DNA of 44,056 nucleotides from Paracoccus ravus (GCF_004522175.1 NZ_SDEB01000028.1:1-44056); one strand, 5' to 3'. Positions 34,686-44,056 are shown, counted from the stretch's first letter. The notes: generated by a model not told the origin, from the sequence alone. Translations and numbers: made by a program.

Positions 34686-36524
34686 ATGATTCCGAAAGCA
34701 GAAATACAGGATGCTTTCGACATCGTGGAACGGCTGATCTCCCTTCAGACCAGGATGCATGACTCCGTCGCGGCTTCGGCTTTTCTCGAACGCGCGGCCT
34801 TGCTGCATCGCCTCGGGCATTCAGAGGCGGCGCTTGCTGATGCCGCTCATGCCTGCCGCCTTGATCCGGCGGACCCGCAAGCCATGGCCTTCTATTGTGG
34901 GCTTGCCCCGGGCCGAAGCGCCGCATCCGAAACCCATGCCGTTGCCGTCGCGCTTTTGCGCAGCCCCTTTGCCACGGCGGCCGAGCGGCGACGCGCCGTC
35001 TCAGCGCTGGACGCCTCATCCCTGCCCCTCACCCTGCGCCAGGACCGGCCGGCGACTGTCCGGCTTACGCTGGTCCAGGAACGGGGTGAGAATATCGCGC
35101 TTTCTGGAACCGGGCCGCAGGACAGGGTCGAACCGCTCGCCCAATCCGAACGGAACCGGGTCATCGCGCTGGATTGCCACATCGCACGCGACGCCAGCCA
35201 GGCGCGCCAGATCGAGTTGCGCCGCGGATCGCGAGTGACGCGGATCGAGATCGAGGCCCCAAAAGAGCCACAGGCGTTGCGGCTGCCGGACAATCAGGAA
35301 TCGGCGGGCCTCTGGATCATCCTGCCGCTCAAGGATGGCGGCCCTGTGCTCGAGGCCTGTTTGCAATCGGTGATGCAAAACCTCGCATGTTTTCCCGAGG
35401 CGCGGCTGGTTCTGGTCGATGACGGCTCTGAACACCCCCGCACCAAGGCCTTGCTGGCGGGACTTGCCCATCGGCCGGGCGTCACGGTCACCCGGACATC
35501 GGGATCGCTGGGCTTTACCGGTGCGGTCAATCACGGTTTGTGCCAGATCGGTCGAGGCCCCGTCCTGCTGCTGAATTCGGATACCTGGCTGCCGGCGCAG
35601 ACCCTGCGGCGCATGCTCGAGCACCTGAAAGATCCCGAGATCGGAACGGTGACGCCCCTGTCGAACAATGCAGGCTCGGTTTCCCTGCTCGGACCCGGCC
35701 GCCCGGCCCGTATTCCCCCGCCGCAGATCTGCGAGCGGCTCGCCGAGACGGCCTATAGGGTAAACCGGGGCGTCGCGATCGACCTGCCCAGCGGCAATGG
35801 TTTCGCCATGCTGATTTCAGAGCCCTGCCTGCGCGCCATCGGACCGCTTTCGGGACTATACGACAGTGGCTATTATGAAGAGGTCGATTTCTGCCTGCGC
35901 GCCGGCCTGCGCGGATGGCGGCATGTGGCGGCGGTGGATTGCTTCGTGGGCCATGTCGGTTCGGTCACCTATGGGCGCGAGAAACAGCGTCTCGCGGCCG
36001 TGAACCATCGCCATCTGCTGCAGCGCTTTCCCGAATATTCCCGCCGATACAAGGCCTTCGCCGCGCTTGATCCCGTGAAACCTGCGCGCGAAGGGCTGCT
36101 TGCGGCGGCATCGGAATATTTCACCGCCGAGCCGGTGAATGACATGATCGCGCATCCCGGCAGGGCGCGGGCGAGCCTGCCCCTGCCGCCACGCGGGCCT
36201 CTCATCCTGCCGATGCGGGGCAACCTGCCGCGAGGCTTGCAGGACGGGGTCTCTGGTCAGTTGCGCCGCCATCTGCGGCTTGTCCCGCAGGACACCCTGC
36301 AGCGCTGCGGCCTGACGCTCGATCCCGGGCATGATCTTTGGGGCATCGTCGATCCGACCACCGCCTTGCTTCGGGTCTGGTCCGGAACAGAACCTGCTTG
36401 CCTGCTGAGCATGCATTGCGGGGCGGGTGTCAATCTGGCCGATTTTATCGATTTCAGGACGGCGCTTCTCGACATTCTCGCCGAAAGGGCTGAAACGAGA
36501 GGGCATTATGCCATTCCTGTCTGA
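34686..36524 (+). CDS. Family-2 glycosyltransferase with helical N-terminal region
   Basis: 612 aa. Residues about 1-110 are helical and resemble TPR-type repeats (ALLHRLGHSEAALADAAHACRL, key pattern AxxxxRLGxxEAAxxDAxxAxxLDP). A GT2 (GT-A) domain runs from about 208 to 440, with VDDGS (244-248), the DXD-like NSDT (297-300), LPSGNGFAMLI, and the acceptor motif EEVDFCLR (398-405). Residues after about 450 are unassigned. It transfers a sugar from a nucleotide donor, probably to a surface glycan or protein, in the cytoplasm. The ribosome binding site is poor. The end overlaps the next gene by 17 nt. Confidence 0.8.
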   Translation: MIPKAEIQDAFDIVERLISLQTRMHDSVAASAFLERAALLHRLGHSEAALADAAHACRLDPADPQAMAFYCGLAPGRSAASETHAVAVALLRSPFATAAERRRAVSALDASSLPLTLRQDRPATVRLTLVQERGENIALSGTGPQDRVEPLAQSERNRVIALDCHIARDASQARQIELRRGSRVTRIEIEAPKEPQALRLPDNQESAGLWIILPLKDGGPVLEACLQSVMQNLACFPEARLVLVDDGSEHPRTKALLAGLAHRPGVTVTRTSGSLGFTGAVNHGLCQIGRGPVLLLNSDTWLPAQTLRRMLEHLKDPEIGTVTPLSNNAGSVSLLGPGRPARIPPPQICERLAETAYRVNRGVAIDLPSGNGFAMLISEPCLRAIGPLSGLYDSGYYEEVDFCLRAGLRGWRHVAAVDCFVGHVGSVTYGREKQRLAAVNHRHLLQRFPEYSRRYKAFAALDPVKPAREGLLAAASEYFTAEPVNDMIAHPGRARASLPLPPRGPLILPMRGNLPRGLQDGVSGQLRRHLRLVPQDTLQRCGLTLDPGHDLWGIVDPTTALLRVWSGTEPACLLSMHCGAGVNLADFIDFRTALLDILAERAETRGHYAIPV

Positions 36525-38736
36525 TCTTGCCTTTACTGCACCCGGCCTCTTGCGCGGACATGTCTATCGGAAAAGCCAGCCTGCGCGGCAATGGCATGTC
36601 GGGCTTTTCGTGAATGACCATCTCTTGGGCGCGACGCTCGCCGATCTGCCGGACGATTCGATGGACGAGGCGCGCGACGGGACCATCGACGATCACGGGT
36701 TTCAGTTCAGCCTCAATCCGGCGGCCTTGCAGGAGACCGATCTCCTCCGTGTCGAGGTCCTCAATCAGGGCCATGTCATCGCCGAGCGCCGTGTTTCGGA
36801 TTTGCGGCTCCAGCCCAGCCCGGCCGGCCCGGGAGTGGCAAGGATCTCGCGGCATCGCGGCCTCATGCTGAGCGGCACGGTCGAAAACGGCGTCACCGAA
36901 CTGCCTGCCTATGAGATTTTCGCCATGGAAGGCGAAAGGCTTGTCGGGCGTTGCCAGATCAATCGCTGGGAACATGTAGGCAATCCCCAGGATCCGCTGG
37001 GTCGGACAGCGGCGTTCGACCTGCATCTTTCCCCCGATCTGGCCGATGGGCAGATGCATCGGCTGCATGTCGAAACCTCGACCGGCATCGTTCTCGAGGG
37101 CAGCCCCGTGGACATCCTCGCCTGGCCAAACCGCCTGAGCGAGGGCTTGCGGAACCCGGCATCAGGCGGCTCGCCCAGCCATGCCCGCAAGATCGAGACA
37201 GCGCTCGACCGGCTCCTGGGGCTGGGCATGCCCCTTTCGGCCTATTCCGCGATCTATCCCGAACTGGAACAGGCTGCCCCCGCGCCCATCCCGGATGGCC
37301 GGATCGGCGAGGACGGGGCGTGGTTCCGGCTGGGCACGACCGGCTGGGTGATTTGTTGTCATCAAGATGTCCGGCCTCTGGCGAGCTTTGCCGACCGGCT
37401 CGCGGCGGCTTTGCCGATGATGGAAGGGGCCAGAGTCGCGTTTTGCGATCTGGCCTTGCGGCAAACGGATGGCGTGTTCTGGCCCCTGCTGATGCCCGCC
37501 TTCGACACCGAGCGATTGCTGGAACAGGGCCATGCCGCATTGTGCTTTGCTCTGCCCGAAGCGGCGGTCGCGCAAAGCGGGGCACGCTCGCTTGTAGCTC
37601 TGCTTCTGGATTGGCTCGCCCCAGGCGGAGGAATGCCCGAATTGACCGGGCTTTGGCATCTGCCCCATCCCGGCGGCTGGAGCGAAGAATCGGAGCTTGC
37701 AGCCTCTTGCAAAACGCGTGGCCGGACCCTCGAGACTGCGCTTTCCCAGCCGGGACGCCTGCCGGAGGGCAGCAGGATCTCGCCCGCCCCAATCCGTGCA
37801 GGCGCAGTTTTCCCCGCGCTTCATCTGCAGCGCCCGGCCAGGGATCGCGCCGTCAGCGTCATTGTCCCGACGCGCAATCAGGGCCCGATGCTGCATGATG
37901 CTGTGACCAGCCTGATCGCGGCAAATCCGGGTTTCGATCTGGACATTATCATCGTCGACAACGGCTCGGACGAGGCCGAAAGCCTCGAGATGTTGAACCG
38001 GCTGGAGGATGGCGGCGCACGAATCCTCGAATTCAGCGACGGCTTCAACTTCTCGCTGATGAACAATCTGGCCTGTGAACATGCCCGGCACGCGCAGCTT
38101 TGTTTCATGAACAATGATGTCGCCTTTCCCTGGCCCGGCGTGCTTCGGGAATTATGCGGCAGGCTGGCTGATCCGGAGGTCGGCGCGGCAGGCCCGCTGA
38201 TGCTGCGCGCCTCGGATATCATTCAACATGGCGGCGTCGTGCTGGGCCCTTGGCATGGCGCGGTCCATGCCTTCGAGGACCGCATGCTGGGGGATCCGGG
38301 TTACGGCGAACTGCTTTGCGCAGCCTCAGAGCCTGCGGCGCTGACCGGTGCCTTTCTTCTGACGCGTCGTCGGCTTTTCGAAGAGCTGGGCGGGTTTGAT
38401 ACCACGCGCTTTGCCGTCAATTTCAACGATGTCGATTACTGCCTGCGGCTTCGCGAGGCCGGCTATCGCATCGTCTTTTCGCCCCATGCGCGCATCCGCC
38501 ATTACGAATCGGTCAGCCGCGGTCGCGAAAAGGGCACCCCCGCCGGCCACCGCCTGCAACGTGAACTCGCCAATCTGCGGGCAATCTGGCGCGGGATCGT
38601 AATGAACGATCCGCAATACCATCCGCTTTTCGCCCCGGACAGCCTGCCCTATCGCGCCCTTGCGCTGGAGCATCGCGATCCCCGCCCCCGCCGCGCCGGG
38701 CGCTGGCAGGCTGCAACGCAGCCCCGCTGGGCCTGA
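36508..38736 (+). CDS. Multi-domain family-2 glycosyltransferase
   Basis: 742 aa. Residues about 10-220 look like two beta-sandwich domains of the kind found ahead of glycosyltransferases (HVGLFVNDHLLGATLADL, then DDHGFQFSL). A middle part (about 290-420) resembles a degenerate GT2 domain. The active GT2 domain starts near 449 (VSVIVPTRNQGP), with VDNGSDE, FMNNDV (near 534) as the DXD-like site, and FNDVDYCLRL (near 638). I chose ATG 36508, with GAGAGGG 4 nt upstream. A longer frame lies inside the previous gene. Coupled translation with it is likely through the 17-nt overlap. Confidence 0.8.
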   Translation: MPFLSDLAFTAPGLLRGHVYRKSQPARQWHVGLFVNDHLLGATLADLPDDSMDEARDGTIDDHGFQFSLNPAALQETDLLRVEVLNQGHVIAERRVSDLRLQPSPAGPGVARISRHRGLMLSGTVENGVTELPAYEIFAMEGERLVGRCQINRWEHVGNPQDPLGRTAAFDLHLSPDLADGQMHRLHVETSTGIVLEGSPVDILAWPNRLSEGLRNPASGGSPSHARKIETALDRLLGLGMPLSAYSAIYPELEQAAPAPIPDGRIGEDGAWFRLGTTGWVICCHQDVRPLASFADRLAAALPMMEGARVAFCDLALRQTDGVFWPLLMPAFDTERLLEQGHAALCFALPEAAVAQSGARSLVALLLDWLAPGGGMPELTGLWHLPHPGGWSEESELAASCKTRGRTLETALSQPGRLPEGSRISPAPIRAGAVFPALHLQRPARDRAVSVIVPTRNQGPMLHDAVTSLIAANPGFDLDIIIVDNGSDEAESLEMLNRLEDGGARILEFSDGFNFSLMNNLACEHARHAQLCFMNNDVAFPWPGVLRELCGRLADPEVGAAGPLMLRASDIIQHGGVVLGPWHGAVHAFEDRMLGDPGYGELLCAASEPAALTGAFLLTRRRLFEELGGFDTTRFAVNFNDVDYCLRLREAGYRIVFSPHARIRHYESVSRGREKGTPAGHRLQRELANLRAIWRGIVMNDPQYHPLFAPDSLPYRALALEHRDPRPRRAGRWQAATQPRWA

Positions 38737-38763
38737 TCCCTGTTTCTGATCCCGAGTCCATAA

Positions 38764-39375
38764 ATGTCAGCCCCCCGCATTCTCTATAATCTTGGCTCCG
38801 GCCCCCGCAGCCTGTTCAGCCAACTTCCAGATCGCTCGGCCTTTTCCGGCTGGAGCGAGGTGCGGGTCGATATCGACAAGAACTGCAACCCCGACATCGT
38901 CGCAGATCTGACGGATCTGCGGCAGGTGATCGCGGATGGCGCAGCGGGAATGATTTTCTGCTCGCATGTGGTCGAGCATTTTTTCGATCATGACGTGCCC
39001 GTCGTTCTCGCCGAAATCGCCCGCATCCTGCATCCCGATGGGGCGGCGCTGCTGCGCCTTCCAGACCTGTCCGCGGTGGTGCGAAGCTTTGACGAGGGAG
39101 AGCTAGAGAAGACGCTCTATCATTCTCCCTCGGGTCCGATCGCCGCGCTTGACGTGATCTATGGCCACCGCCGCTCGATCCGCGACGGCAACCACTATAT
39201 GGCGCATCGGACCGGGTTCACCCAGGCATCGCTGGCGCGGCGCATGCTGGCGGCAGGATTCGAAGAGGTTCAGACCTCGCCCGGCCCTTCGGTAGAATTC
39301 TGCGCGGTGGCGACCCGGCGGCCGACGGTCTTCCAGCCGCAGGTCGACGCGCTGCTCTCCTACATCAACCCCTGA
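38764..39375 (+). CDS. SAM-dependent methyltransferase of the surface-glycan locus
   Basis: 203-aa class I methyltransferase. Motif I is LYNLGSGPRS (about 7-16), an acidic residue follows in VRVDID, and FCSHVVEHFFDHDVP then EIARILHPDGAALLRLPD match the Methyltransf_11/type-11 core. It resembles the small methyltransferases that act on sugars or polysaccharide intermediates. Placed between two glycosyltransferases, it probably caps or modifies the same glycan. The ribosome binding site is weak. The target atom and substrate are unknown. Confidence 0.75.
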   Translation: MSAPRILYNLGSGPRSLFSQLPDRSAFSGWSEVRVDIDKNCNPDIVADLTDLRQVIADGAAGMIFCSHVVEHFFDHDVPVVLAEIARILHPDGAALLRLPDLSAVVRSFDEGELEKTLYHSPSGPIAALDVIYGHRRSIRDGNHYMAHRTGFTQASLARRMLAAGFEEVQTSPGPSVEFCAVATRRPTVFQPQVDALLSYINP

Positions 39376-39433
39376 TCCGAGGCCGCGTTCCGAACCCGTC
39401 CTTTTCCCTTCCGATAGTGACAGATCCGATATC

Positions 39434-42400
39434 ATGAACACGCCGCACTCAAACAAAACGCCCACCTCTGAGAATGCCGGATTTGCTGGGAAGCTATGGA
39501 TCGACACCGCGCAGGTGACGCGTATCGAGACCGCCCCCGATGGCACGCGCAAAATCCGGGCAGGCGTCATTTCCGGATGGGCGATCGGCCCCGACCCTTT
39601 TGTCACGATTGAGGTCATCATCGGGAACACAAGGGTCGCTCGCGCCAAGGTTGGACGTTACAGACCTGATATCGCACAGCTTTATCCCGACCTGCCGCAT
39701 GCCGAATATACCGGCTTCGAAGCGGTCCTGACCCAAGGGGACCTACCGGAAGGTCCATGTCAGGTGATCCTGATGGCGGTCTCGACCTCGGGCAAGGTCT
39801 TCGTCAAGCGCCATCCTCTGGGCGGCACCGATGGCGGGTCGGAAAGCCCCAATGTCTCGATGCGCACCCATATCGAGAAATGCGAAATCGACGCCGCGGG
39901 CCTTTTGCATGTCACGGGCTGGGCGGTGGCACAGACCCCCATCATCTCGATCCAACTCTTTGGCGAAGGGCGAAAGATCGCGGGCACATTGCCCGGTCTG
40001 TCTCGCCCCGACGTGGGAAAGATGTTCCCACAATATCCCCATGCCGATCGCGCGGGCTTTTTTGTCGCGACCAACTTGCCCGAGCGCGGGCGTGGTACAT
40101 CAGGCGTCATCACGATCGAAATCCTGGCACGGGACGGATCGCTGCGCCGCGTGGTCACGACGCCCCAACGCGTGCGCCAGATCAGCACGGCGCCCGCACC
40201 GTCCGCGCCGATACCGTCAGCCGCAATCGCGCCACCCCGGCCCGAGCCCGAGAAGAAACCCCCGGCCTCGGAAGATTGCTGGTTCTTCCCGGATGTCGTC
40301 GATGTCGACACAACCGGTAATTGCAGCATTTCGGGCTGGAGCGCGGCACTGGCAGGGCTCGACAGCCTGACCTTGCATTATGGCGGCGCGATCATCGGGC
40401 AAGCGCGGCTAGGCTTGCCCCGGCCCGATGTCGCCCGCGCCTATCCGAACCTGCCCAGCGGTACCAATTCCGGCTTCAGCTTTGATTTGAATCACGCGGC
40501 TGGATTCCCGGAAGGTCCCGCAAGCCTTGTCGTGACGGCCGCGCTCAAGGATGGGACCGAGCGCCTGTTCGAAATCGCCGCCGTGATCGTACCGCCATCG
40601 GCGCGGGTTTCGCATTATGACGACATCGTGCTTGGCCTCGATACGTTCCAGCTTGCCGCAGGTCATGCCACCAAACCGGTGACGGGCGCGTTCCGGCTCA
40701 GCGGCTGGGCCGTCGCCCGCGCAGGCGTCAGCCAGATCGAGGTGTTTCTCGACGGTGCCTCGCTGGGTCTTGCCTATATCGGGATCCGGCGCGAAGAACT
40801 TGCCGAGATTTTCTTCGATTTCCCCGAGACTCTGCTGTCCGGCTTTGCCCTGTCCGTTCCGGTACGGCTGCTGACGAACGGACGGTCCGAAATTCGGATC
40901 GTCATCACCGACCGGAACGACAAGACGCTGGAATCGCGTTTCACCATCGATGTCACCAAGGATGCGGGAAACGACGGGCTGCGCCAGAAGATGCCCTTTG
41001 CCGAAGCGATGACCGGGCTTGATATCATGGCGGCGCGAGGGCCTGCGCCTGTCTGCGACATCCTGATCCGGACGGACGGAAAACGCGATCTCTCCAAGCG
41101 GCTGTTGGCTAGTCTTCAGAGCATCTCGCGGCAGGTCTGGCCGCATTGGCGGGTGTGGTTGGTGCCTGACGGTAACGGCACGAAAGTGCTTGAGGCGCTG
41201 GACGACGTGACGGCCGCGATGCCGGATCAGACGGCGCGCATAGACCTTATCGACGCGCTGCCGGCGCTTGGCGGAGAGGGCTTCGTCATGGTACTGAATG
41301 CGGGGGATCGGCTCGCAGTGGACGGGTTGCTGGAGCCTTTGCTGGCCGCCGAGCCCGGGGACCAGTTGCTCTATGGCGACGATCGCCGGGCGGATGTTCT
41401 GACGCCGGGTAGGGTCGCGTCCTATTTCAAACCGGCTTGGTCACCCGACCTACTTCTATCGCAGAACTATCTGGGCCGGGCGTGGCTTGCGTCGCGCGCG
41501 CTGCTCTCGCAAAGCGGCATGGACCCCGCCGCTATCGCACGGACCGGGGATTATGCCAATGTGCTTCGCCTGACCGGAACTGCCTCGAGCGCAATCCGCC
41601 ATGTTCCGGGTCTGATGCTGGAGGCCACGGGTCGCGGCGAAAGCCCTGCCGCCGAGCGCCGTGCGTTGCAGTCCCATCTTCGCGCGATCGGAGACGTCGC
41701 AAAGGTCCGGGCGGGCGCCGCCCCCTTTCTCCACAGGCTCGAGCGTCAGCCGATTCGCAGGGGCAAGGTCTCGATCATCATCCCCTCGATCGGGGCCAAG
41801 GATCATATCCTGCGCTGTCTAGACAGCATCCGCGCACAGACCCAGGACACCGAGGTCGAGATCGTGGTCGTCGACAATATCCGGCGCCGCCGGATCACTG
41901 CCGAAGGGCGCGCATGGAAAAAATGGTTCCGCACCCATGCCGACTTGGTGGTCGAGGTCGATGAGCCCTTCAACTGGTCACGACTGAACAATCTGGGTGC
42001 GGCGGCAGCCACCGGAGACTATCTGCTCTTCCTCAATGACGATGTCGAAGTCCTCACACCCGACTGGCTCACGGTGATGATGGCCGAAGCCGAGCGTCCT
42101 GAGGTCGGCGTGGTCGGGCCGCAGCTTCTGTATCCCGACGGCAAGGTGCAGCATGCGGGCATGTTCCTGTCCCGCACCACGCCCGGCAGCGCGCGTCACG
42201 CCTTCCGCTTTGCCGCGGCCGACGACCCCTGCTACTTCGGTCTCGCGCTGAGCCAGCGAAACGTGCTTTGCGTCACCGGGGCCTGCATGATGCTGCGCCG
42301 CGAGGTTTTCGAGGCCGTCGACGGTTTCGACGAAGCTCATAGCGTCGTGAACAATGACATCGACTTCTGCCTGCGGCTGCACCGGGCGGGTCTCGCCGTC

Positions 42401-43732
42401 ATCTACACGCCACATACGAACCTGATCCATTACGAACTGGCCAGCCGCGCCAATCTCAAGGACAATTTCGACCGCAGTGGTTTTCTTGAGACATGGGGCG
42501 ACCTGTGCCTTGCCGGGGACCCCTATCTCAATCCCGCGATCAGCAGCGACGCCGACGACTTCGCGCCCGAGGAAGAACCCATCCGCGAGGTCTATGCAGG
42601 CCATCCTCTTGGCTCGCGCGAGGGAATCAAGCGCATCCTCGCCGTCAAGCTCGATCATATCGGCGATCTGGTCACGGCACTGCCGGCCTTCCGTCGCATC
42701 AAGGAACTGTTCCCGCACGCCCATCTGACCGCGCTTGTCGGCCGTTCGGCCATGGGCATCGCGGGAATGGAGAGTGCCATCGACGAACTGATCCCGTTCG
42801 AATTCTTCGATGCCCGCTCGGGACTTGGCCGCAAGAAGCTGTCCAAGACGGATTACGCCGCGCTAGAGGCTGATCTGACCGCCCGGCGCTTTGATCTGGC
42901 CGTGGATCTGCGCAAGATGGGCGATACCCGCCATATTCTGCAGCATAGCGGCGCGCCGCTGACTGCAGGTTACGACGCCTCGCTGGAGTTCCCTTGGCTC
43001 GACATCGCTCTGGAATGGGAACGCGATCCCCTTCAGACGAACAAGCGCAATCACGTCACGACCGACCTCTTGAACCTTGTCGAGACCCTTGGAACGGCTT
43101 TCACCCCGGATCGACGCACCATCGCGACGCCCCACGACCATCTGCCCGAGATATCCGAAGCATTGCGCACTGAGTTCAACGAACTGTTTGCAAACGACTA
43201 TGTCGTGATCCACCCGGCCGCAGGCACTCCTCTGCGGCAATGGTCAACGGCCTTTTTCGCGAGGCTGATCGATCTGCTGGCAGATCAGGATGACATGCGC
43301 ATCGCGTTGATCGGCGGCCCCGACGAGCGCGAGATAGCGTCCCGCGTTCTGGACAAGGTCCAGCGGCAGGATCGGGTTTTCAACCTGGTCGGCCGGTCGA
43401 AGCTCTCCGAAGTTCCCCGGATCATGGCCGAAAGCGTCCTGTTCGTCGGCAACAACAGTGGACCGAGCCATATCGCCTCGGGCCTTGGCGTCCCAACGGT
43501 CGCCGTCCATTCCGCGCTTGTATCATCCGAGGAATGGGGACCGCTTGGCCCGTCGGCGGTGGCACTGCGGCGCGACATGACCTGCGGCCCCTGCTACATC
43601 GCGATGGCAGAGCAATGTCACCGCGGGATGGCCTGCCTCACGTCGCTTACACCGTTTTCCGTTTATCGAGTCTGCAAGCGCTTTATGAGCCTTCGCAGAT
43701 CGGTTGCATCGCAGCAAGATCCCAAATTATGA
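39434..43732 (+). CDS. Giant fused glycosyltransferase: 4 beta repeats, 2 GT2, 1 GT9
   Basis: 1432 aa. Four repeats (about 25-125, 145-245, 285-385, 405-510) each carry GW near the start (48, 162, 301, 424), and the first three also RPD[IV]...[YF]P...GF; repeat 4 is degenerate (REELAEIF). A Pro-rich linker lies at 253-278. A first GT2-like half (about 535-740) has LLYGDDRR and YFKPAWSPDLLLSQNYLG. The second, canonical GT2 domain starts near 776 (VSIIIPSIGAKD), with LNDDVEV near 866 and NNDIDFCLRL near 972. A GT9 heptosyltransferase-like domain covers about 1065-1420: VKLDHIGDLVTALP, IHPAAGTPLRQWS, NNSGPSHIASGLGVP and a CGPC...C tail. Probably builds a surface glycan. No clear ribosome binding site. 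The IS481 end begins 9 bp after the stop. Confidence 0.85.
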   Translation: MNTPHSNKTPTSENAGFAGKLWIDTAQVTRIETAPDGTRKIRAGVISGWAIGPDPFVTIEVIIGNTRVARAKVGRYRPDIAQLYPDLPHAEYTGFEAVLTQGDLPEGPCQVILMAVSTSGKVFVKRHPLGGTDGGSESPNVSMRTHIEKCEIDAAGLLHVTGWAVAQTPIISIQLFGEGRKIAGTLPGLSRPDVGKMFPQYPHADRAGFFVATNLPERGRGTSGVITIEILARDGSLRRVVTTPQRVRQISTAPAPSAPIPSAAIAPPRPEPEKKPPASEDCWFFPDVVDVDTTGNCSISGWSAALAGLDSLTLHYGGAIIGQARLGLPRPDVARAYPNLPSGTNSGFSFDLNHAAGFPEGPASLVVTAALKDGTERLFEIAAVIVPPSARVSHYDDIVLGLDTFQLAAGHATKPVTGAFRLSGWAVARAGVSQIEVFLDGASLGLAYIGIRREELAEIFFDFPETLLSGFALSVPVRLLTNGRSEIRIVITDRNDKTLESRFTIDVTKDAGNDGLRQKMPFAEAMTGLDIMAARGPAPVCDILIRTDGKRDLSKRLLASLQSISRQVWPHWRVWLVPDGNGTKVLEALDDVTAAMPDQTARIDLIDALPALGGEGFVMVLNAGDRLAVDGLLEPLLAAEPGDQLLYGDDRRADVLTPGRVASYFKPAWSPDLLLSQNYLGRAWLASRALLSQSGMDPAAIARTGDYANVLRLTGTASSAIRHVPGLMLEATGRGESPAAERRALQSHLRAIGDVAKVRAGAAPFLHRLERQPIRRGKVSIIIPSIGAKDHILRCLDSIRAQTQDTEVEIVVVDNIRRRRITAEGRAWKKWFRTHADLVVEVDEPFNWSRLNNLGAAAATGDYLLFLNDDVEVLTPDWLTVMMAEAERPEVGVVGPQLLYPDGKVQHAGMFLSRTTPGSARHAFRFAAADDPCYFGLALSQRNVLCVTGACMMLRREVFEAVDGFDEAHSVVNNDIDFCLRLHRAGLAVIYTPHTNLIHYELASRANLKDNFDRSGFLETWGDLCLAGDPYLNPAISSDADDFAPEEEPIREVYAGHPLGSREGIKRILAVKLDHIGDLVTALPAFRRIKELFPHAHLTALVGRSAMGIAGMESAIDELIPFEFFDARSGLGRKKLSKTDYAALEADLTARRFDLAVDLRKMGDTRHILQHSGAPLTAGYDASLEFPWLDIALEWERDPLQTNKRNHVTTDLLNLVETLGTAFTPDRRTIATPHDHLPEISEALRTEFNELFANDYVVIHPAAGTPLRQWSTAFFARLIDLLADQDDMRIALIGGPDEREIASRVLDKVQRQDRVFNLVGRSKLSEVPRIMAESVLFVGNNSGPSHIASGLGVPTVAVHSALVSSEEWGPLGPSAVALRRDMTCGPCYIAMAEQCHRGMACLTSLTPFSVYRVCKRFMSLRRSVASQQDPKL

Positions 43733-43741
43733 AGACTTATC

Positions 43742-44056
43742 TGTCCACTTAACCTTCTTTCCGTGCTATTTTCGGGAAGGAGGAACAGCCGATGGGACAG
43801 TCATCGACAGTGAAGAGGGGACCGCCGCGTGATGCCGCGAGCAAGGTCGCGCAGCAGCGGATGAGCGTGCTGGAACTGGCCAGGGAGCTTGGCAATGTCG
43901 CCGAAGCCTGCCGGCAGCGCGGGATGGACCGGGCCAGTTTCTACGAGTGGAAGCGCCGGTTCCAGACTCAGGGCTTCGACGGGCTGAAGGACCTGCCGCC
44001 GATCCACAAGTCGCATCCCCAGACAACCGCGCCGGAGGTGGTGGAGAAGATCAAGG
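43742..44056 (+). mobile_element. IS481-family insertion sequence, left end
   Basis: TGTCCACTTAACCTTC starting at 43742 looks like the terminal inverted repeat of an IS481-family element, just ahead of the transposase gene. The element continues beyond the window. It begins 9 bp after the stop of the giant glycosyltransferase, so it landed immediately downstream of the operon without cutting the last gene. Confidence 0.65.
43792..44056 (+). CDS. IS481-family transposase, N-terminal part
   Basis: 88 codons are visible before the window ends. The protein starts MGQSSTVKRGPP and contains the helix-turn-helix ELARELGNVAEACRQRGMD, FYEWKRRFQTQGFDGLKDL and the segment PPIHKSHPQTT, typical of IS481-type transposases ahead of the integrase (DDE) core. 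ATG 43792 has a strong AAGGAGG ribosome binding site. Intactness cannot be judged. Confidence 0.88.
   Translation, partial: MGQSSTVKRGPPRDAASKVAQQRMSVLELARELGNVAEACRQRGMDRASFYEWKRRFQTQGFDGLKDLPPIHKSHPQTTAPEVVEKIK

Noticed and set aside
33683..34723. 346-codon minus-strand frame opposite the RTX gene
   Set aside because: Its Ala/Val/Ile-rich periodic product is the antisense image of the RTX repeats.

Overview
This window looks like a piece of a GC-rich alphaproteobacterial genome, most likely from the Rhodobacteraceae (Paracoccus-like). The signs are the high GC content, ATGA and TTGA gene overlaps, uronate-pathway proteins that strongly resemble the known Agrobacterium enzymes, and the mix of DctP-type TRAP and sugar ABC importers. 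It is bounded by two truncated insertion sequences: an IS3-family end at the left edge (1..about 129) and an IS481-family end at the right edge (from about 43742). No rRNA, tRNA or CRISPR array was seen.

Left part (509..9971): a GT32-type glycosyltransferase; a gluconate 5-dehydrogenase-like SDR divergent from a lysine 2,3-aminomutase-like radical SAM gene, with a perfect 16-bp palindrome between them; an exported alpha/beta hydrolase; and a complete dipeptide/oligopeptide ABC importer operon (dppABCDF order, minus strand).

Middle part (10261..27896): a pectin/galacturonate utilisation cluster in two blocks. The first, read leftward from 17533, is togMNAB-like oligogalacturonide ABC import, then a GH28 polygalacturonase without a signal peptide, a GH105 unsaturated galacturonyl hydrolase and KdgF; a divergent AraC-family regulator lies upstream. 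The second, read leftward from 26151, is kduI-kduD, then kdgD-gci-gli and a TRAP importer (dctPQM). Udh and an FCD-type GntR regulator are divergent from kduI. Together they import oligogalacturonides and uronates, hydrolyse them in the cytoplasm, and feed saturated galacturonate into the oxidative route (Udh, Gli, Gci, KdgD) and unsaturated units into the isomerase route (KdgF, KduI, KduD). The last steps (KDG kinase/aldolase, ketoglutarate semialdehyde dehydrogenase) are not here.

Right part (27928..43732): two adjacent SapC-like genes divergent from a type I secretion ATPase/permease and its membrane-fusion protein; an unrecognised 254-aa protein; a short protein made almost wholly of RTX calcium-binding repeats; then two multi-domain family-2 glycosyltransferases, a methyltransferase, and a 1432-aa protein joining four beta-type repeats, two GT2-like domains and a GT9 (heptosyltransferase-like) domain. 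The layout recalls the sapCDEF S-layer export locus of Campylobacter fetus and suggests an exported, possibly glycosylated, surface RTX protein. This is the most novel part of the window.
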